From Sodalis sp. dw_96 (lineage in GTDB: Bacteria > Pseudomonadota > Gammaproteobacteria > Enterobacterales > Enterobacteriaceae), in contig NZ_JAAVUT010000005.1 of NCBI RefSeq assembly GCF_018449575.1, positions 248,001 to 312,000 of the forward strand: a stretch of 64,000 bases of DNA, in the 5' to 3' direction. The first letter of the stretch is position 1. Every line of letters begins with the position of its first letter. Under the pieces are notes generated by a model. That model saw only the letters and a program-made list of their open reading frames with translations. It was not told where the DNA came from and did no database searches. The position numbers and the translations under genes are program-made. Shown piece after piece: positions 36,700 to 46,223 of this stretch.

Positions 36700-37863
36700 T
36701 CACCGTGGAGAAACTTTATCGTCTACCGGATCGGTAGCCAGGATAGGGGGGGCCGGGGGGAGGTTTTTCACCCGCCGGGGAAATAACAGCTGTTTTACTT
36801 TCGGCAGCAAAATATCGCTGTAGATGCCCGCCAAACCTTTCGGGAAGCCTAATACCACCAGGATAAATAAGGCTCCCATGGCAAAGGGCCAGATTTCCGG
36901 AAAGGCTTCCGATATTTGACTCTTGGCGCTGTTCACCAATAAGGTGCCGTATATCGCGCCCAGAATGGATAAACGCCCGCCCACCGCGCAGAAAATCACC
37001 ATCTCAATGGAAGCCACGGTGCCGATAAAACCGGGGGACATAAATCCCACCTGCAAAGTAAACAGCGCGCCGCCGATGGAGGAGAATATGGCGCTGACGC
37101 AAAATATCATGGTCTTGATATTGGCTACGTCATAACCGGAAAATCTGACTCGGTCCTCTTTATCGCGAATGGCCACCAATAACCGGCCTAATTTGCTTTT
37201 CAGGATAAAATAGGCCATCAGCACCACCGCCAGTAAACAGCCGGCGTTAATATAATAAAGAACGTATTTGGCGTAATCGGTTCGGATATCCCAGCCCATC
37301 AGGGTACGGAGATCGGTAATACCGTTGATGCCGCCGGTATAACCCTGTTGGCCGATAATCAGGATGGTCAGAATGGCTGAAACCGCCTGGGTGATAATGG
37401 CGAAATAGACGCCGCCCACCCGGCGTTTGAACATCGCGATGCCGAGGATATAGGCAAAGATCAGCGGCACCACCACGATGGCCAGCAGGGTGAAACTGAA
37501 GGAGTGAAACGGCTGCCAAAAAGCCGGTAACCGGGTCAGCTGATTCCAGTCCATGAAATCGGGAATGCCGGGGGTGGTTTGAATTTTGGTGGCGGCGGGG
37601 GTGGAGGCTTCCAGCTTCAGGAACATCGCCATGCAGTAGCCGCCCAGGCCGAAAAATATTCCCTGGCCGAGACTTAATATGCCGCTGTAGCCCCAGCATA
37701 ATACCAGTCCCACCGCCACGAAGGCGTAAGTGAGGTATTTGCCCACCAGGTTGAGGCGGAAAATATCCATGGTCAGGGGAAACACGACGGCAATCAGGAT
37801 AAACAGCAGCACGACGCCAGATACCTGTCGCTGTCCCGCTAATCGTTTGATAGATGCAAACAT
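36700..37863 (-). CDS. urtC: UrtC, ABC permease
   Basis: 387 residues from ATG 37863, which has AGGAG seven bases upstream; the frame extends to 37896 but that start is not supported. LivM-like integral membrane permease with about ten helices. Motifs include LVLCWGYSGILSLGQGIFFGLGGY (first 20: LVLCWGYSGILSLGQGIFFG, near 60) and the EAA-like loop VAIRDKEDRVRFSGYDV (near 235). It partners UrtB to form the channel of a urea/amide importer. It lies 10 bp after urtB. The Gly/Pro-rich segment near residue 90-110 (AATKIQTTPGIPDFMDW) is an extracytoplasmic loop seen in other UrtC proteins. Confidence 0.93.
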   Translation of the reverse strand: MFASIKRLAGQRQVSGVVLLFILIAVVFPLTMDIFRLNLVGKYLTYAFVAVGLVLCWGYSGILSLGQGIFFGLGGYCMAMFLKLEASTPAATKIQTTPGIPDFMDWNQLTRLPAFWQPFHSFSFTLLAIVVVPLIFAYILGIAMFKRRVGGVYFAIITQAVSAILTILIIGQQGYTGGINGITDLRTLMGWDIRTDYAKYVLYYINAGCLLAVVLMAYFILKSKLGRLLVAIRDKEDRVRFSGYDVANIKTMIFCVSAIFSSIGGALFTLQVGFMSPGFIGTVASIEMVIFCAVGGRLSILGAIYGTLLVNSAKSQISEAFPEIWPFAMGALFILVVLGFPKGLAGIYSDILLPKVKQLLFPRRVKNLPPAPPILATDPVDDKVSPR

Positions 37864-37873
37864 GATAATTCTC

Positions 37874-38800
37874 CTAACGACGAATCCGGCTGGCAAACAG
37901 GCCTTGGGGACGCAGCATTAAAATCACGACGACAATCAGCAGGGTCATGACCTTGGCCATGGAGCCGCTGAGAAAAAATTCCAGCGTCGACTGCGACTGC
38001 GAGATAGCGAACGCCGAGGCAATGGTGCCTAACAGGCTCTGCGCGCCGCCGAACACCACCACCAGAAAGGTATCGACGATATATTGCTGTCCGGCGGTGG
38101 GCCCGGTGGAGCCGATCATGGTAAAGGCGCTGCCGGCGATACCCGCAATGCCGCAGCCCAGGGCGAAGCTGTGATTATCCACCCGGGCGGTATTGATGCC
38201 CACCGCGCCGGCCATGGCCCGGTTGGCCACCACCGCCCGTACATGAATGCCCCAGGGGGATCGATACATAAGCCAGCCCAGCAGCAGGGTGATGACCAGG
38301 GTCAACAGCATGACAAAGACGCCGTTGATGGGAATTTCGATATTGTCGCCGAAGTGATAAGAGCCCATCAGCCAGTCCGGCAAATCCACCCCCACTTCCC
38401 GCGGACCGAATAAGGTACGGTAAGTTTGCTGGAGTATCAGACTCAAGCCCCATGTGGCCAGCAGAGTATCCAGCGGCCGGTGATAGAGATGACGGATTAA
38501 TACCCGCTCGATAAACATGCCCAATAAGGCGGCGCTGATAAACGCCAGCACCACCGCCACAAAAAAGTAGCCGCCGAATAAGCCCGGCAAATAGTGTTTA
38601 AAAAAGAGTTCCGTCAGCCAGGTGACATAGGCCCCCAGAATCATAAATTCCCCATGGGCCATGTTAATCACGCCCATTTGGCCGAATATTATTGCCAGCC
38701 CTAACGACATCAGGACAAAAACCGAAAACAGGCTCAGTCCGGCGAAACCCTGCATGACAAAAATTGAGGTCAGGTCGGCAATGCTATAACCACTGAACAT
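37874..38800 (-). CDS. urtB: UrtB, ABC permease
   Basis: 308 residues with eight or nine helices, LivH-like. Marker segments are IFGQMGVINMAHGEFMILGAY (first 20 residues near 38), RGVRAVVANRAMAGAVGINT in the form VRAVVANRAMAGAVGINT near 188 (EAA-type coupling loop), and TFLVVVFGGAQSLLGT near 245. The start has AAAGGGG upstream. It forms the membrane channel with UrtC. An internally deleted palindromic repeat and a strong hairpin separate it from urtA, which fits the usual need for more binding protein than permease. Confidence 0.93.
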   Translation of the reverse strand: MFSGYSIADLTSIFVMQGFAGLSLFSVFVLMSLGLAIIFGQMGVINMAHGEFMILGAYVTWLTELFFKHYLPGLFGGYFFVAVVLAFISAALLGMFIERVLIRHLYHRPLDTLLATWGLSLILQQTYRTLFGPREVGVDLPDWLMGSYHFGDNIEIPINGVFVMLLTLVITLLLGWLMYRSPWGIHVRAVVANRAMAGAVGINTARVDNHSFALGCGIAGIAGSAFTMIGSTGPTAGQQYIVDTFLVVVFGGAQSLLGTIASAFAISQSQSTLEFFLSGSMAKVMTLLIVVVILMLRPQGLFASRIRR

Positions 38801-38813
38801 GATATGCCCCTTT

Positions 38814-38876
38814 ACCCGTCATACTTCGAGTTGCAGGTACGTTGGCCTTCCTGCAACACGAATTATTTAGGGTAAA
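38814..38876. repeat. Palindromic repeat element, internally deleted copy
   Basis: It matches the copy at 25817-25883 nearly base for base (cgtcatactt, gagttgcagg, cgttggc, ttcctgcaac, cgaattatttag) and shares the same missing centre. It lies between urtA and urtB. Confidence 0.78.
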
Positions 38877-38887
38877 ATGCCATGATT

Positions 38888-38906
38888 CCCCCGTCAGAAA
38901 CGGGGG
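38888..38906 (-). terminator. Intercistronic hairpin after urtA
   Basis: cccccgt and acggggg pair around a 5-nt loop, ten bases after the urtA stop. There is no T-run, so partial termination or protection of the urtA mRNA end is more likely than a full stop. Confidence 0.5.
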
Positions 38907-38916
38907 GCCGTTGTCA

Positions 38917-40215
38917 TTAATCTTTCGGGAACGGGTTGGGTTCGATGAGGTTGGGGGTTTGGTAGATGACGTCATATTGTCCGTCCGCCCGCGCCCGGCC
39001 AATCACCGTTTTTGACCACAGATGATGATTCTCGTGAATACGCACATAACCTTCGGGGGCATTTTTCATTTCAATGCCCGGCGAGGCGGCGCGTACCTTA
39101 TCGATATCGAAGGAGCCGGCTTTTTCCACCGCGGCTTTCCATAACCAGGGTCCCAGATAGGCCGCCTGAGTGACATCGCCGATGACGATATCGTTGCCCC
39201 AGCGTTGCTTGAAGGCCGCCACAAAGGCTTTATTGGCCGGGTTATCCATGCTCTGGAAGTACTTCATAGCCGCATAGGCGCCGACGATATTCTCGCCGCC
39301 GATACCGCGGATTTCATCTTCGGTAACCGAAATGGTCATCAGCAGCGGTTTTTCCTTGGTCATGTCGATACCCGCCGCCTTGAGCTGTTTATAAAACGCC
39401 ACGTTGGAGCCGCCCACCACAATGGCGTAAATCACATCCGGTTTTTTCAATTTGATCTTGTTGATGACCGAATTGAACTGGGTATTGCCCAGCGGATAAT
39501 AATCTTCGCCAATCACTTTCAAGCCCAGCTTTTCAATATGATGACGGGCGATTTTGTTGGCGGTGCGGGGCCAGATATAGTCCGAACCCAGCAGGTAGAA
39601 TGTTTTGGCGTGTTTATTTTTTACCAACCAATCAATGCCGGTGATAATCTGCTGGGTGGCTTCCTGCCCGGTGTAAATCACGTTGGGGGATTGTTCCAGT
39701 CCTTCGTAAAAGGTCGGGTAATACAACATGCCGTTATATTGCTCCAGCACCGGCAGCATCGCCTTGCGTGAAGCGGAAGTCCAGCCGCCGAAAATGGCCG
39801 CGACTTTATCGCTCACCAGCAGCTTCTTGGCCTTCTCGGCAAAGGTCGGCCAGTCGCTGGCGCCGTCTTCCTGAATAAAATCGATTTTTCTGCCCAGCAC
39901 GCCGCCGGACTGGTTAATCTGGTCTATTGCCAGCTTTTCCGCCTGAATCGACCCGGTTTCACTGATGGCCATGGTGCCGGTGGAAGAGTGCAGTATGCCG
40001 ACTTTCACCGTGCTGTCGGTGACGGCAAGGCCGCTGGTATTGACGGCGGCGGTGGCCGGCGGCGCGGCGAAAACCGGCGTGAAATGACCGGCGGCCAGAA
40101 GCGCCGCGGCCAGCAAGGGGGTGCGCCAAAAGCGCCCCGCCCTGCTTTTATCGCCCCGATATGCGGCACGAATGGCGCCTTGGCCCGCGTCCGCCGCCTG
40201 CTGTTGGTTGAGCAT
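38917..40215 (-). CDS. urtA: UrtA, periplasmic urea/amide-binding protein
   Basis: 432 residues from ATG 40215, which has AGGGG upstream; the frame runs on to 40398 without a ribosome site. A signal peptide is visible (RFWRTPLLAAALLAAGHFTP, then VFAAPP) with a long basic N-region. The mature part is a two-lobed periplasmic binding protein of the UrtA/FmdD family: VKVGILHSSTGTMAISETG (near 75), FGGWTSASRKAMLPV (near 150), LLGSDYIWPRTANKIA (near 215) and GDVTQAAYLGPWLWKAA (near 355). UrtA proteins bind urea; the related FmdD is linked to short-chain amides and urea. With amiF in the same locus, formamide is a reasonable candidate ligand. Confidence 0.93.
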   Translation of the reverse strand: MLNQQQAADAGQGAIRAAYRGDKSRAGRFWRTPLLAAALLAAGHFTPVFAAPPATAAVNTSGLAVTDSTVKVGILHSSTGTMAISETGSIQAEKLAIDQINQSGGVLGRKIDFIQEDGASDWPTFAEKAKKLLVSDKVAAIFGGWTSASRKAMLPVLEQYNGMLYYPTFYEGLEQSPNVIYTGQEATQQIITGIDWLVKNKHAKTFYLLGSDYIWPRTANKIARHHIEKLGLKVIGEDYYPLGNTQFNSVINKIKLKKPDVIYAIVVGGSNVAFYKQLKAAGIDMTKEKPLLMTISVTEDEIRGIGGENIVGAYAAMKYFQSMDNPANKAFVAAFKQRWGNDIVIGDVTQAAYLGPWLWKAAVEKAGSFDIDKVRAASPGIEMKNAPEGYVRIHENHHLWSKTVIGRARADGQYDVIYQTPNLIEPNPFPKD

Positions 40216-40616
40216 GATTGGTATCCCCTGATAAATGGCTGTCTGGTTTTGTAAGGTCTCCATAGTGTGTTCAGTGCCAGAAAGCGGCAATGGGCCAATA
40301 TACGCAGGCCCTACGTCATTTGACGTATAGGCCGGAGACGGCCGGGCGCGCACAATGGCGTCATCGCGGGCGCGCAGATAATGCCGGCGTTCTGACATTG
40401 ATCAGGAGATAAGGGATTTGGCAAAACCGAGGCCACGGCGGTACATCGGCCTGGAGACTTGAAAACATCGCATCGGATCCGGGGTGCCGATTCCATGTCC
40501 CCCCGGCAACAACATCAACGAGTGGCACGGGCTTTGCTTACGTATCTTGTCAGTCGCGCCCGCATCCGGACGCGCCATCGATTAACGCGGTAATGGCGTA
40601 AACAGCGGGATTTTTC
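40216..40616. other. Divergent promoter region of urtA and the fused kinase
   Basis: About 400 bp between two genes read away from each other. It must contain both promoters, and probably binding sites for the LuxR-type regulator encoded at 44002. I do not see a clear palindrome, a sigma-54 -24/-12 pair or a CRP site. Codons in frame with urtA fill part of it but have no ribosome site. Confidence 0.5.
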
Positions 40617-43600
40617 ATGACAGCGCAGCAAAAAGCCTTCAAGGCCAGACGTCAGTACAACCAGTGGGTCACCAACCAGACGCTGGAGGACTACGCACTG
40701 CGTTTTACGCCCCACTCGGCGCGACGCTGGAGCTCGGGCCGGGTGGTTTTGACCGCCATCAGCGCCATCACCTTCCTGGCCCTCGAGGCTATCGGCGGCG
40801 CCCTGACCCTGACCTATGGTTTTCATTACGTCGCCATGGCGGTGCTGTTGGTGAGCGTAATCATTTTTTTACTGGCGCTGCCCATCAGCGTCTATGCCGC
40901 CCGTTACGGACTGGATATCGATTTGCTGACCCGGGGCGCTGGATTCGGTTATATCGGTTCCACGGTGACCTCGCTGATTTACGCTTCATTCACCTTTATT
41001 TTTTTCGCCCTGGAAGCGGCCATCATGGCGATGGCGCTGAATATGCTGTTCGGCATGCCCCTGCATTTCGGCTATTTGGTGGGATCGCTGGTGGTCATCC
41101 CCCTGGTGACTTACGGTTTCACCTTTATCTCCCGTTTTCAGCAGTGGACCCAGTTCGTCTGGCTTATCCTGCAGCTCATGCCGTTTGTCCTGATCCTGCT
41201 GCGGGACGGCGGGACTTTTCACGATTGGACGGCCTTTACCGGCTTGATGCCGCCCGATAGCGGCGGTTTTGATATGTTGCGGTTCGGCGCGGTGTGTTCG
41301 GTGCTGCTTTCCCTGGTGGCGCAGGTGGGGGAACAGGTGGATCAAATTCGTTTCCTGCCGCAAAAAGAGCCCGGTCACGGGTTACGCTGGTGGTGCGGCG
41401 TCATCGCCGCCGGTCCCGGCTGGGTGGTGGTGGGGGCAATAAAAATCATGCTGGGCTCCTTTCTGGCGGTATTGGCGTTCCATTATGGGCTGGATGTGGA
41501 TACCGCCAGCGAGCCGACCCATATGTACCTGGTGGCTTTCAGTTATGTCACCCACTCGTCCACCTGGCTGTTTGCCCTCACCGGCATTTTTGTCGTGCTG
41601 TCGCAGCTTAAGATCAACGTCACCAACGCCTATGCGGGCTCGATTGCCTGGTCCAATTTTTTCCTGCGCCTGACCCATCGCCATCCCGGCCGTGTGGTGT
41701 GGCTGTTTTTTAATGTCGGCATCGCGTTATTGCTGATGGAATTAGGCGTGTACCACGTGTTCGAGGATATCCTCGGCATATATGCGGTGGCGGCCACCGC
41801 CTGGCTGGGTACGGTGGTGGCGGATCTGGCGGTGAATAAACGCCTGGGATTAAGCCCTCCGGGCATCGAGTTCCGCCGGGCCTATTTGTACGACATCAAT
41901 CCGGTGGGTATGGGATCGATGCTGCTGTCCATGGCCCTGGGGCTGGCGGCGTATTTTGGCTGGCTGGGGGCCGGCTTGCAGGGATTCGCCTCACTGCTCA
42001 CCCTGGGAATGACCTTTGTTTTTTCGCCGTTTATCGCCTGGTATACCCAGGGAAAGTATTATCTCGCCAGGGTGGAAACCCATGAAGTGGCAAGCGTTTG
42101 CTGCGTCTGCGGCAATCATTTCGAACCGCCGGAAATGAGCTTTTGCCCGCTTTACGAAGGAGCGATTTGTTCTTTGTGCTGCTCGCTGGATGTCCGCTGC
42201 AATGACGCCTGTAAACCCCAGTCCCATTATTCGGAACAGATCCGGCACCTGGCCTTCAGCTTTCTGCCCTTCTCGTTTTTGAAAAGATTCGACCCGAAAA
42301 TCTGGAGCTTTATCAGCATATTGTCCTTGTTCAGCAGCATTATCGGCATACTGCTGATGCTGGTGTATGTGCAGATGCGCAATGAATTCGGCGCCGACTA
42401 CCCGATCCTGGCCGCCACCCTGTGGAAGGTATTTTTTATTCTGCTGATTATCACCGGCATCACCACCTGGCTGTTCATCCTCACCCATAAGAGCCGCCAG
42501 GTGGCGCAGGAGGAGCTGCGGCTACAAAGCGAACGTCTGCTGGAAGAGATCATCGCCCACGAAGCCACCGACAAACAGCTGCAAAAGGCCAAAGAGTCCG
42601 CCGATGAAGCCAATCTGGCCAAAAGCCGCTACCTCACCGGTATTACCCATGAGTTGCGTACTCCTCTCAACGCCATGCTCGGCTACGCGCAGCTGCTGGA
42701 ACAGGCGCAGGATATCCCGCTGCCACGGCGGCATGGTTTAAGCGTCATTCGCCGCAGCGGAGAGCATCTGGCCAATCTCATCGAAGGATTACTGGACATT
42801 TCCAAAATCGAGGCCGGTAAAATCGACATTCAGCGCGAGGAAGTGCGCATCGGCGAACTGATGCAGCAGTTGGTGGAGCTGTTCCATCATCAGGCGCTGG
42901 ACAAGGGATTGCGGTTTATTTACAACCCGCCTCCCACCTTCCCGGAGGTGGTGCTGACCGATGAGAACCGCCTGCGGCAAATCTTGATTAACCTGCTGTC
43001 CAATGCCATCAAATTCACCGACATCGGCACGGTCACGCTGGATTTCAAGTATCGCAGCGAAGTGGCGTTTTTCGCCATCCATGACACCGGCGTCGGCATC
43101 GACAGCGTCAATCTTGAACGCATTTTCCGCCCCTTCGAGCGGGTTGCCCAACGGGGCGCCCGCGCCGGCACCGGGCTGGGGTTGACCATTACCCGGCTGT
43201 TGACCTACGTCATGGGCGGCGATCTACAGGTGGAAAGCATCCCCGGCGCCGGCACCACCTTTACCCTGCGCCTGATGTTGTCGAGCCAAAATGCCGGCGG
43301 TTATCTCCCCTCGGTGCCCCGGCGTATCGTCAGGTACCGCGGGCCGACCAAACGGCTGATGGTGGTGGACGACGACGATGCCCATCGACGGCTGATGTCC
43401 GATATTCTGACGCCGCTGGGTTTCGAGGTACTGATGGCCGAGAGTGCGATCCAGTGCCTCGCACAGCTGGGTCAACCTCCGGTGGATCTGTTTTTACTGG
43501 ACGTGGCGATGCCGGAAATGAACGGTTGGGAACTGCTCAATCACCTGCGGGCTCAGGGATGGGAGCAGCCGGTGCTGATGATTTCCGCCGAGGCGGACGA

Positions 43601-44015
43601 GGGCAAATGGCGTCAGATCAAAAAACGGGGAGAAATCCGTTTCCAAACCAAACCCCTGCGGATGTCATTACTGCTGGATAATATTGGTTCTCTGCTTCGC
43701 ATCGAATGGATCAGGGAAACCGACAAGTCGATGTCGCCATCCGCCCCGGCGGGCGCTATCCGTTCGGACGAAAAAGGATTGGACAAAAAGGGTTTAGACG
43801 AAAAGGGTTTGGACGACAAAGAGTACCAAGAACTTATCGGCCTGGCGCGGTTAGGTTATGCCAAAGGATTTCGCGAGCGACTGCGGCAATTGGCGACCCA
43901 GGGCAAGGTGAGTACGCCCAGTGCCGAAAGACTGGATCTGTTGGCCAGCCGTTTCCGTTTTGAATCGGTGATAACGGAATTGGCCTTACTGGAGAAAGAA
44001 TATGTCCCCCGCTGA
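40617..44015 (+). CDS. NCS1 permease fused to hybrid histidine kinase
   Basis: 1132 residues. About 1-480: a twelve-helix NCS1 (cytosine/purine/hydantoin permease) domain, starting with ALRFTPHSARRWSSGRVVLT and containing the helix 1 and helix 3 region of that family. About 490-536: a Cys-rich segment (CCVCGNH, CPLYEGAICSLCCS, CNDAC), probably a zinc- or metal-binding linker. Two more helices at 560-630, then a coiled coil. Kinase: H-box GITHELRTPLN (His near 678), N-box INLLSNAIKFT, G-boxes DTGVGID and GTGLGLTI. Receiver at about 912-1030 with phosphoacceptor Asp in LFLLDVAMPEMNG. A repeated EKGLD linker (about 1050-1068) leads to a helical C-terminal domain without a clear phosphotransfer His. 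It probably senses a urea- or amide-like ligand or its transport. It overlaps the regulator gene by 14 bp. Confidence 0.9.
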   Translation: MTAQQKAFKARRQYNQWVTNQTLEDYALRFTPHSARRWSSGRVVLTAISAITFLALEAIGGALTLTYGFHYVAMAVLLVSVIIFLLALPISVYAARYGLDIDLLTRGAGFGYIGSTVTSLIYASFTFIFFALEAAIMAMALNMLFGMPLHFGYLVGSLVVIPLVTYGFTFISRFQQWTQFVWLILQLMPFVLILLRDGGTFHDWTAFTGLMPPDSGGFDMLRFGAVCSVLLSLVAQVGEQVDQIRFLPQKEPGHGLRWWCGVIAAGPGWVVVGAIKIMLGSFLAVLAFHYGLDVDTASEPTHMYLVAFSYVTHSSTWLFALTGIFVVLSQLKINVTNAYAGSIAWSNFFLRLTHRHPGRVVWLFFNVGIALLLMELGVYHVFEDILGIYAVAATAWLGTVVADLAVNKRLGLSPPGIEFRRAYLYDINPVGMGSMLLSMALGLAAYFGWLGAGLQGFASLLTLGMTFVFSPFIAWYTQGKYYLARVETHEVASVCCVCGNHFEPPEMSFCPLYEGAICSLCCSLDVRCNDACKPQSHYSEQIRHLAFSFLPFSFLKRFDPKIWSFISILSLFSSIIGILLMLVYVQMRNEFGADYPILAATLWKVFFILLIITGITTWLFILTHKSRQVAQEELRLQSERLLEEIIAHEATDKQLQKAKESADEANLAKSRYLTGITHELRTPLNAMLGYAQLLEQAQDIPLPRRHGLSVIRRSGEHLANLIEGLLDISKIEAGKIDIQREEVRIGELMQQLVELFHHQALDKGLRFIYNPPPTFPEVVLTDENRLRQILINLLSNAIKFTDIGTVTLDFKYRSEVAFFAIHDTGVGIDSVNLERIFRPFERVAQRGARAGTGLGLTITRLLTYVMGGDLQVESIPGAGTTFTLRLMLSSQNAGGYLPSVPRRIVRYRGPTKRLMVVDDDDAHRRLMSDILTPLGFEVLMAESAIQCLAQLGQPPVDLFLLDVAMPEMNGWELLNHLRAQGWEQPVLMISAEADEGKWRQIKKRGEIRFQTKPLRMSLLLDNIGSLLRIEWIRETDKSMSPSAPAGAIRSDEKGLDKKGLDEKGLDDKEYQELIGLARLGYAKGFRERLRQLATQGKVSTPSAERLDLLASRFRFESVITELALLEKEYVPR

Positions 44016-44922
44016 CAAGCCGACAGTATTGATTGTCGATGACGATATCAACACCGTCAGTATGCTTAACGATACATTGGACAATGCCGGTTTCACCGTA
44101 TTGGTAGCCCTCGAAGGCAGCCAGGCGCTGTCCATTACCCAGCAAATCGTGCCCAATATCATTTTAATGGATGCCATGATGCCCCATCTGGACGGATTTG
44201 AAACCAGCCGGCGCCTGCGCCTTAATCCCACCCTGCGCCATACGCCGATAATTTTCATGACCGGCCTGAGTGAAACCCGCAACGTAGTGGACGCTTTTGA
44301 TATCGGCGTGGTGGATTATGTCATCAAACCTATCCGCATAGAGGAGCTGCTGGCGCGGATGCGCACCCATTTGCACAATTCGCAGCTCACCTCCAGCGCC
44401 TACAACGCCCTCGAGTCTGTGGGCCAGCTCACCTGCGCCTTCAGCCCCCAGGGCCAGCTGCTGTGGGCGACACCGCACTCCTATCGTCTTCTGGAACAGT
44501 TCTGCGACAAGGAATTCGCCCTGAGCCGGCCCTTTATCAACCGGCTGCTGGCCTGGCTGCGGTCAGCACCCGGCAATCCGCAGCCCCTGGTATTGTCCGC
44601 CCTGGAACTCCCCTTGCGTCTGCATCTCATGCGCATCACCGACAAAGGAGAATTTTTACTGCGCCTCGAGGAAACGGCGAAAAAAGACGATGAATGCGCC
44701 ATCTTTCGACAGCATTTCGCCCTTACCCAACGGGAATCGGAAGTGATGGCATGGATTGCCAAGGGCAAAACCAACCGGGAGATCGGGCAGATATTATCCC
44801 TGAGCCCACGAACGGTGAACAAGCACCTCGAACAGATCTTCCGCAAGCTGGCGGTAGACAACCGCACCTCCGCCGCGGCCCTGGCGTTACGGATACTGGA
44901 GTCCTCCCCCACCCATACCTGA
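44002..44922 (+). CDS. LuxR/NarL-family response regulator
   Basis: 306 residues. Receiver domain at about 8-124: acidic pocket VDDD (13-15), phosphoacceptor Asp57 in IILMDAMMPHLDG, conserved Thr in FMTGLSETR and Lys in VIKPIRIEELL. A middle region (about 135-230) resembles a PAS-like module (LTCAFSPQGQLLWATPHSYR). The C-terminal LuxR helix-turn-helix is LTQRESEVMAWIAKGKTNRE followed by IGQILSLSPRTVNKHLEQIF. The middle module makes it longer than most NarL-type regulators. Its ATG lies within the last codons of the fused kinase gene, so the two are coupled and it is the obvious partner. Likely targets are urtABCDE-amiF. Confidence 0.92.
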   Translation: MSPADKPTVLIVDDDINTVSMLNDTLDNAGFTVLVALEGSQALSITQQIVPNIILMDAMMPHLDGFETSRRLRLNPTLRHTPIIFMTGLSETRNVVDAFDIGVVDYVIKPIRIEELLARMRTHLHNSQLTSSAYNALESVGQLTCAFSPQGQLLWATPHSYRLLEQFCDKEFALSRPFINRLLAWLRSAPGNPQPLVLSALELPLRLHLMRITDKGEFLLRLEETAKKDDECAIFRQHFALTQRESEVMAWIAKGKTNREIGQILSLSPRTVNKHLEQIFRKLAVDNRTSAAALALRILESSPTHT

Positions 44923-45037
44923 CCGTCCCCCGCAGGCAGGATATTGCTCCGCAATTTTTGCGGCGAGCAGCGCAAATTGCCGACTTTAAGGCTTTCAACC
45001 GGTTACGCTCCTTGCTTCAGCTTCACAGGTAAAGTAG

Positions 45038-45835
<798 letters not shown>

Positions 45836-45889
45836 ACGAAGGCGAGGTAGGAGGACCACTTTCACAAATCGTTACTGCAAACGTGTTGC

Positions 45890-46160
45890 AGAAAGCACAT
45901 GTTAAAACGAGAACATGTTAAAGGGAGACCGTGCTGATGGGGTCGAATCGGGCGTGGTTTTTCAGCCCGACAGAGCGCCCCACAGCGCGGTAGGCCCGCC
46001 ATCACCGATCCTGGCAACGAGCCTGCCAAAGGCAGCATATGTTAAAGTGAGAACGTGTTAAAGGGAGAGCGCGCCAATGGGGTCGAATCGGGCGTGGTTT
46101 TTCCGCCCGACCTAGCGCCCCATGGCACGCCCGCCATCACCGATCCTGGCAACGAGCGTA
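45890..46160. repeat. 140-bp tandem repeat, two copies, same family as 33724-33985
   Basis: The string gttaaagggaga starts at 45917 and again at 46057, a 140-bp period. Each unit holds ggtcgaatcgggcgtggttt with its complement gcccga, as in the repeat beside cdd. An extra block (atgttaaa..gagaac.tgttaaa) makes the period longer. It fills the junction of convergent sanA and mglC. Confidence 0.85.
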
Positions 46161-46223
46161 TGTGAAGGTCTTGAAGCAAAGGCGTCAAAAAGAGACCGCA
46201 CCAAAAGGCGCGGCGCTCCGGGC

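Noticed and set aside
40216-40398. Extended N-terminus of UrtA
   Set aside because: No ribosome site upstream; ATG 40215 has AGGGG and places the signal peptide at a sensible distance.
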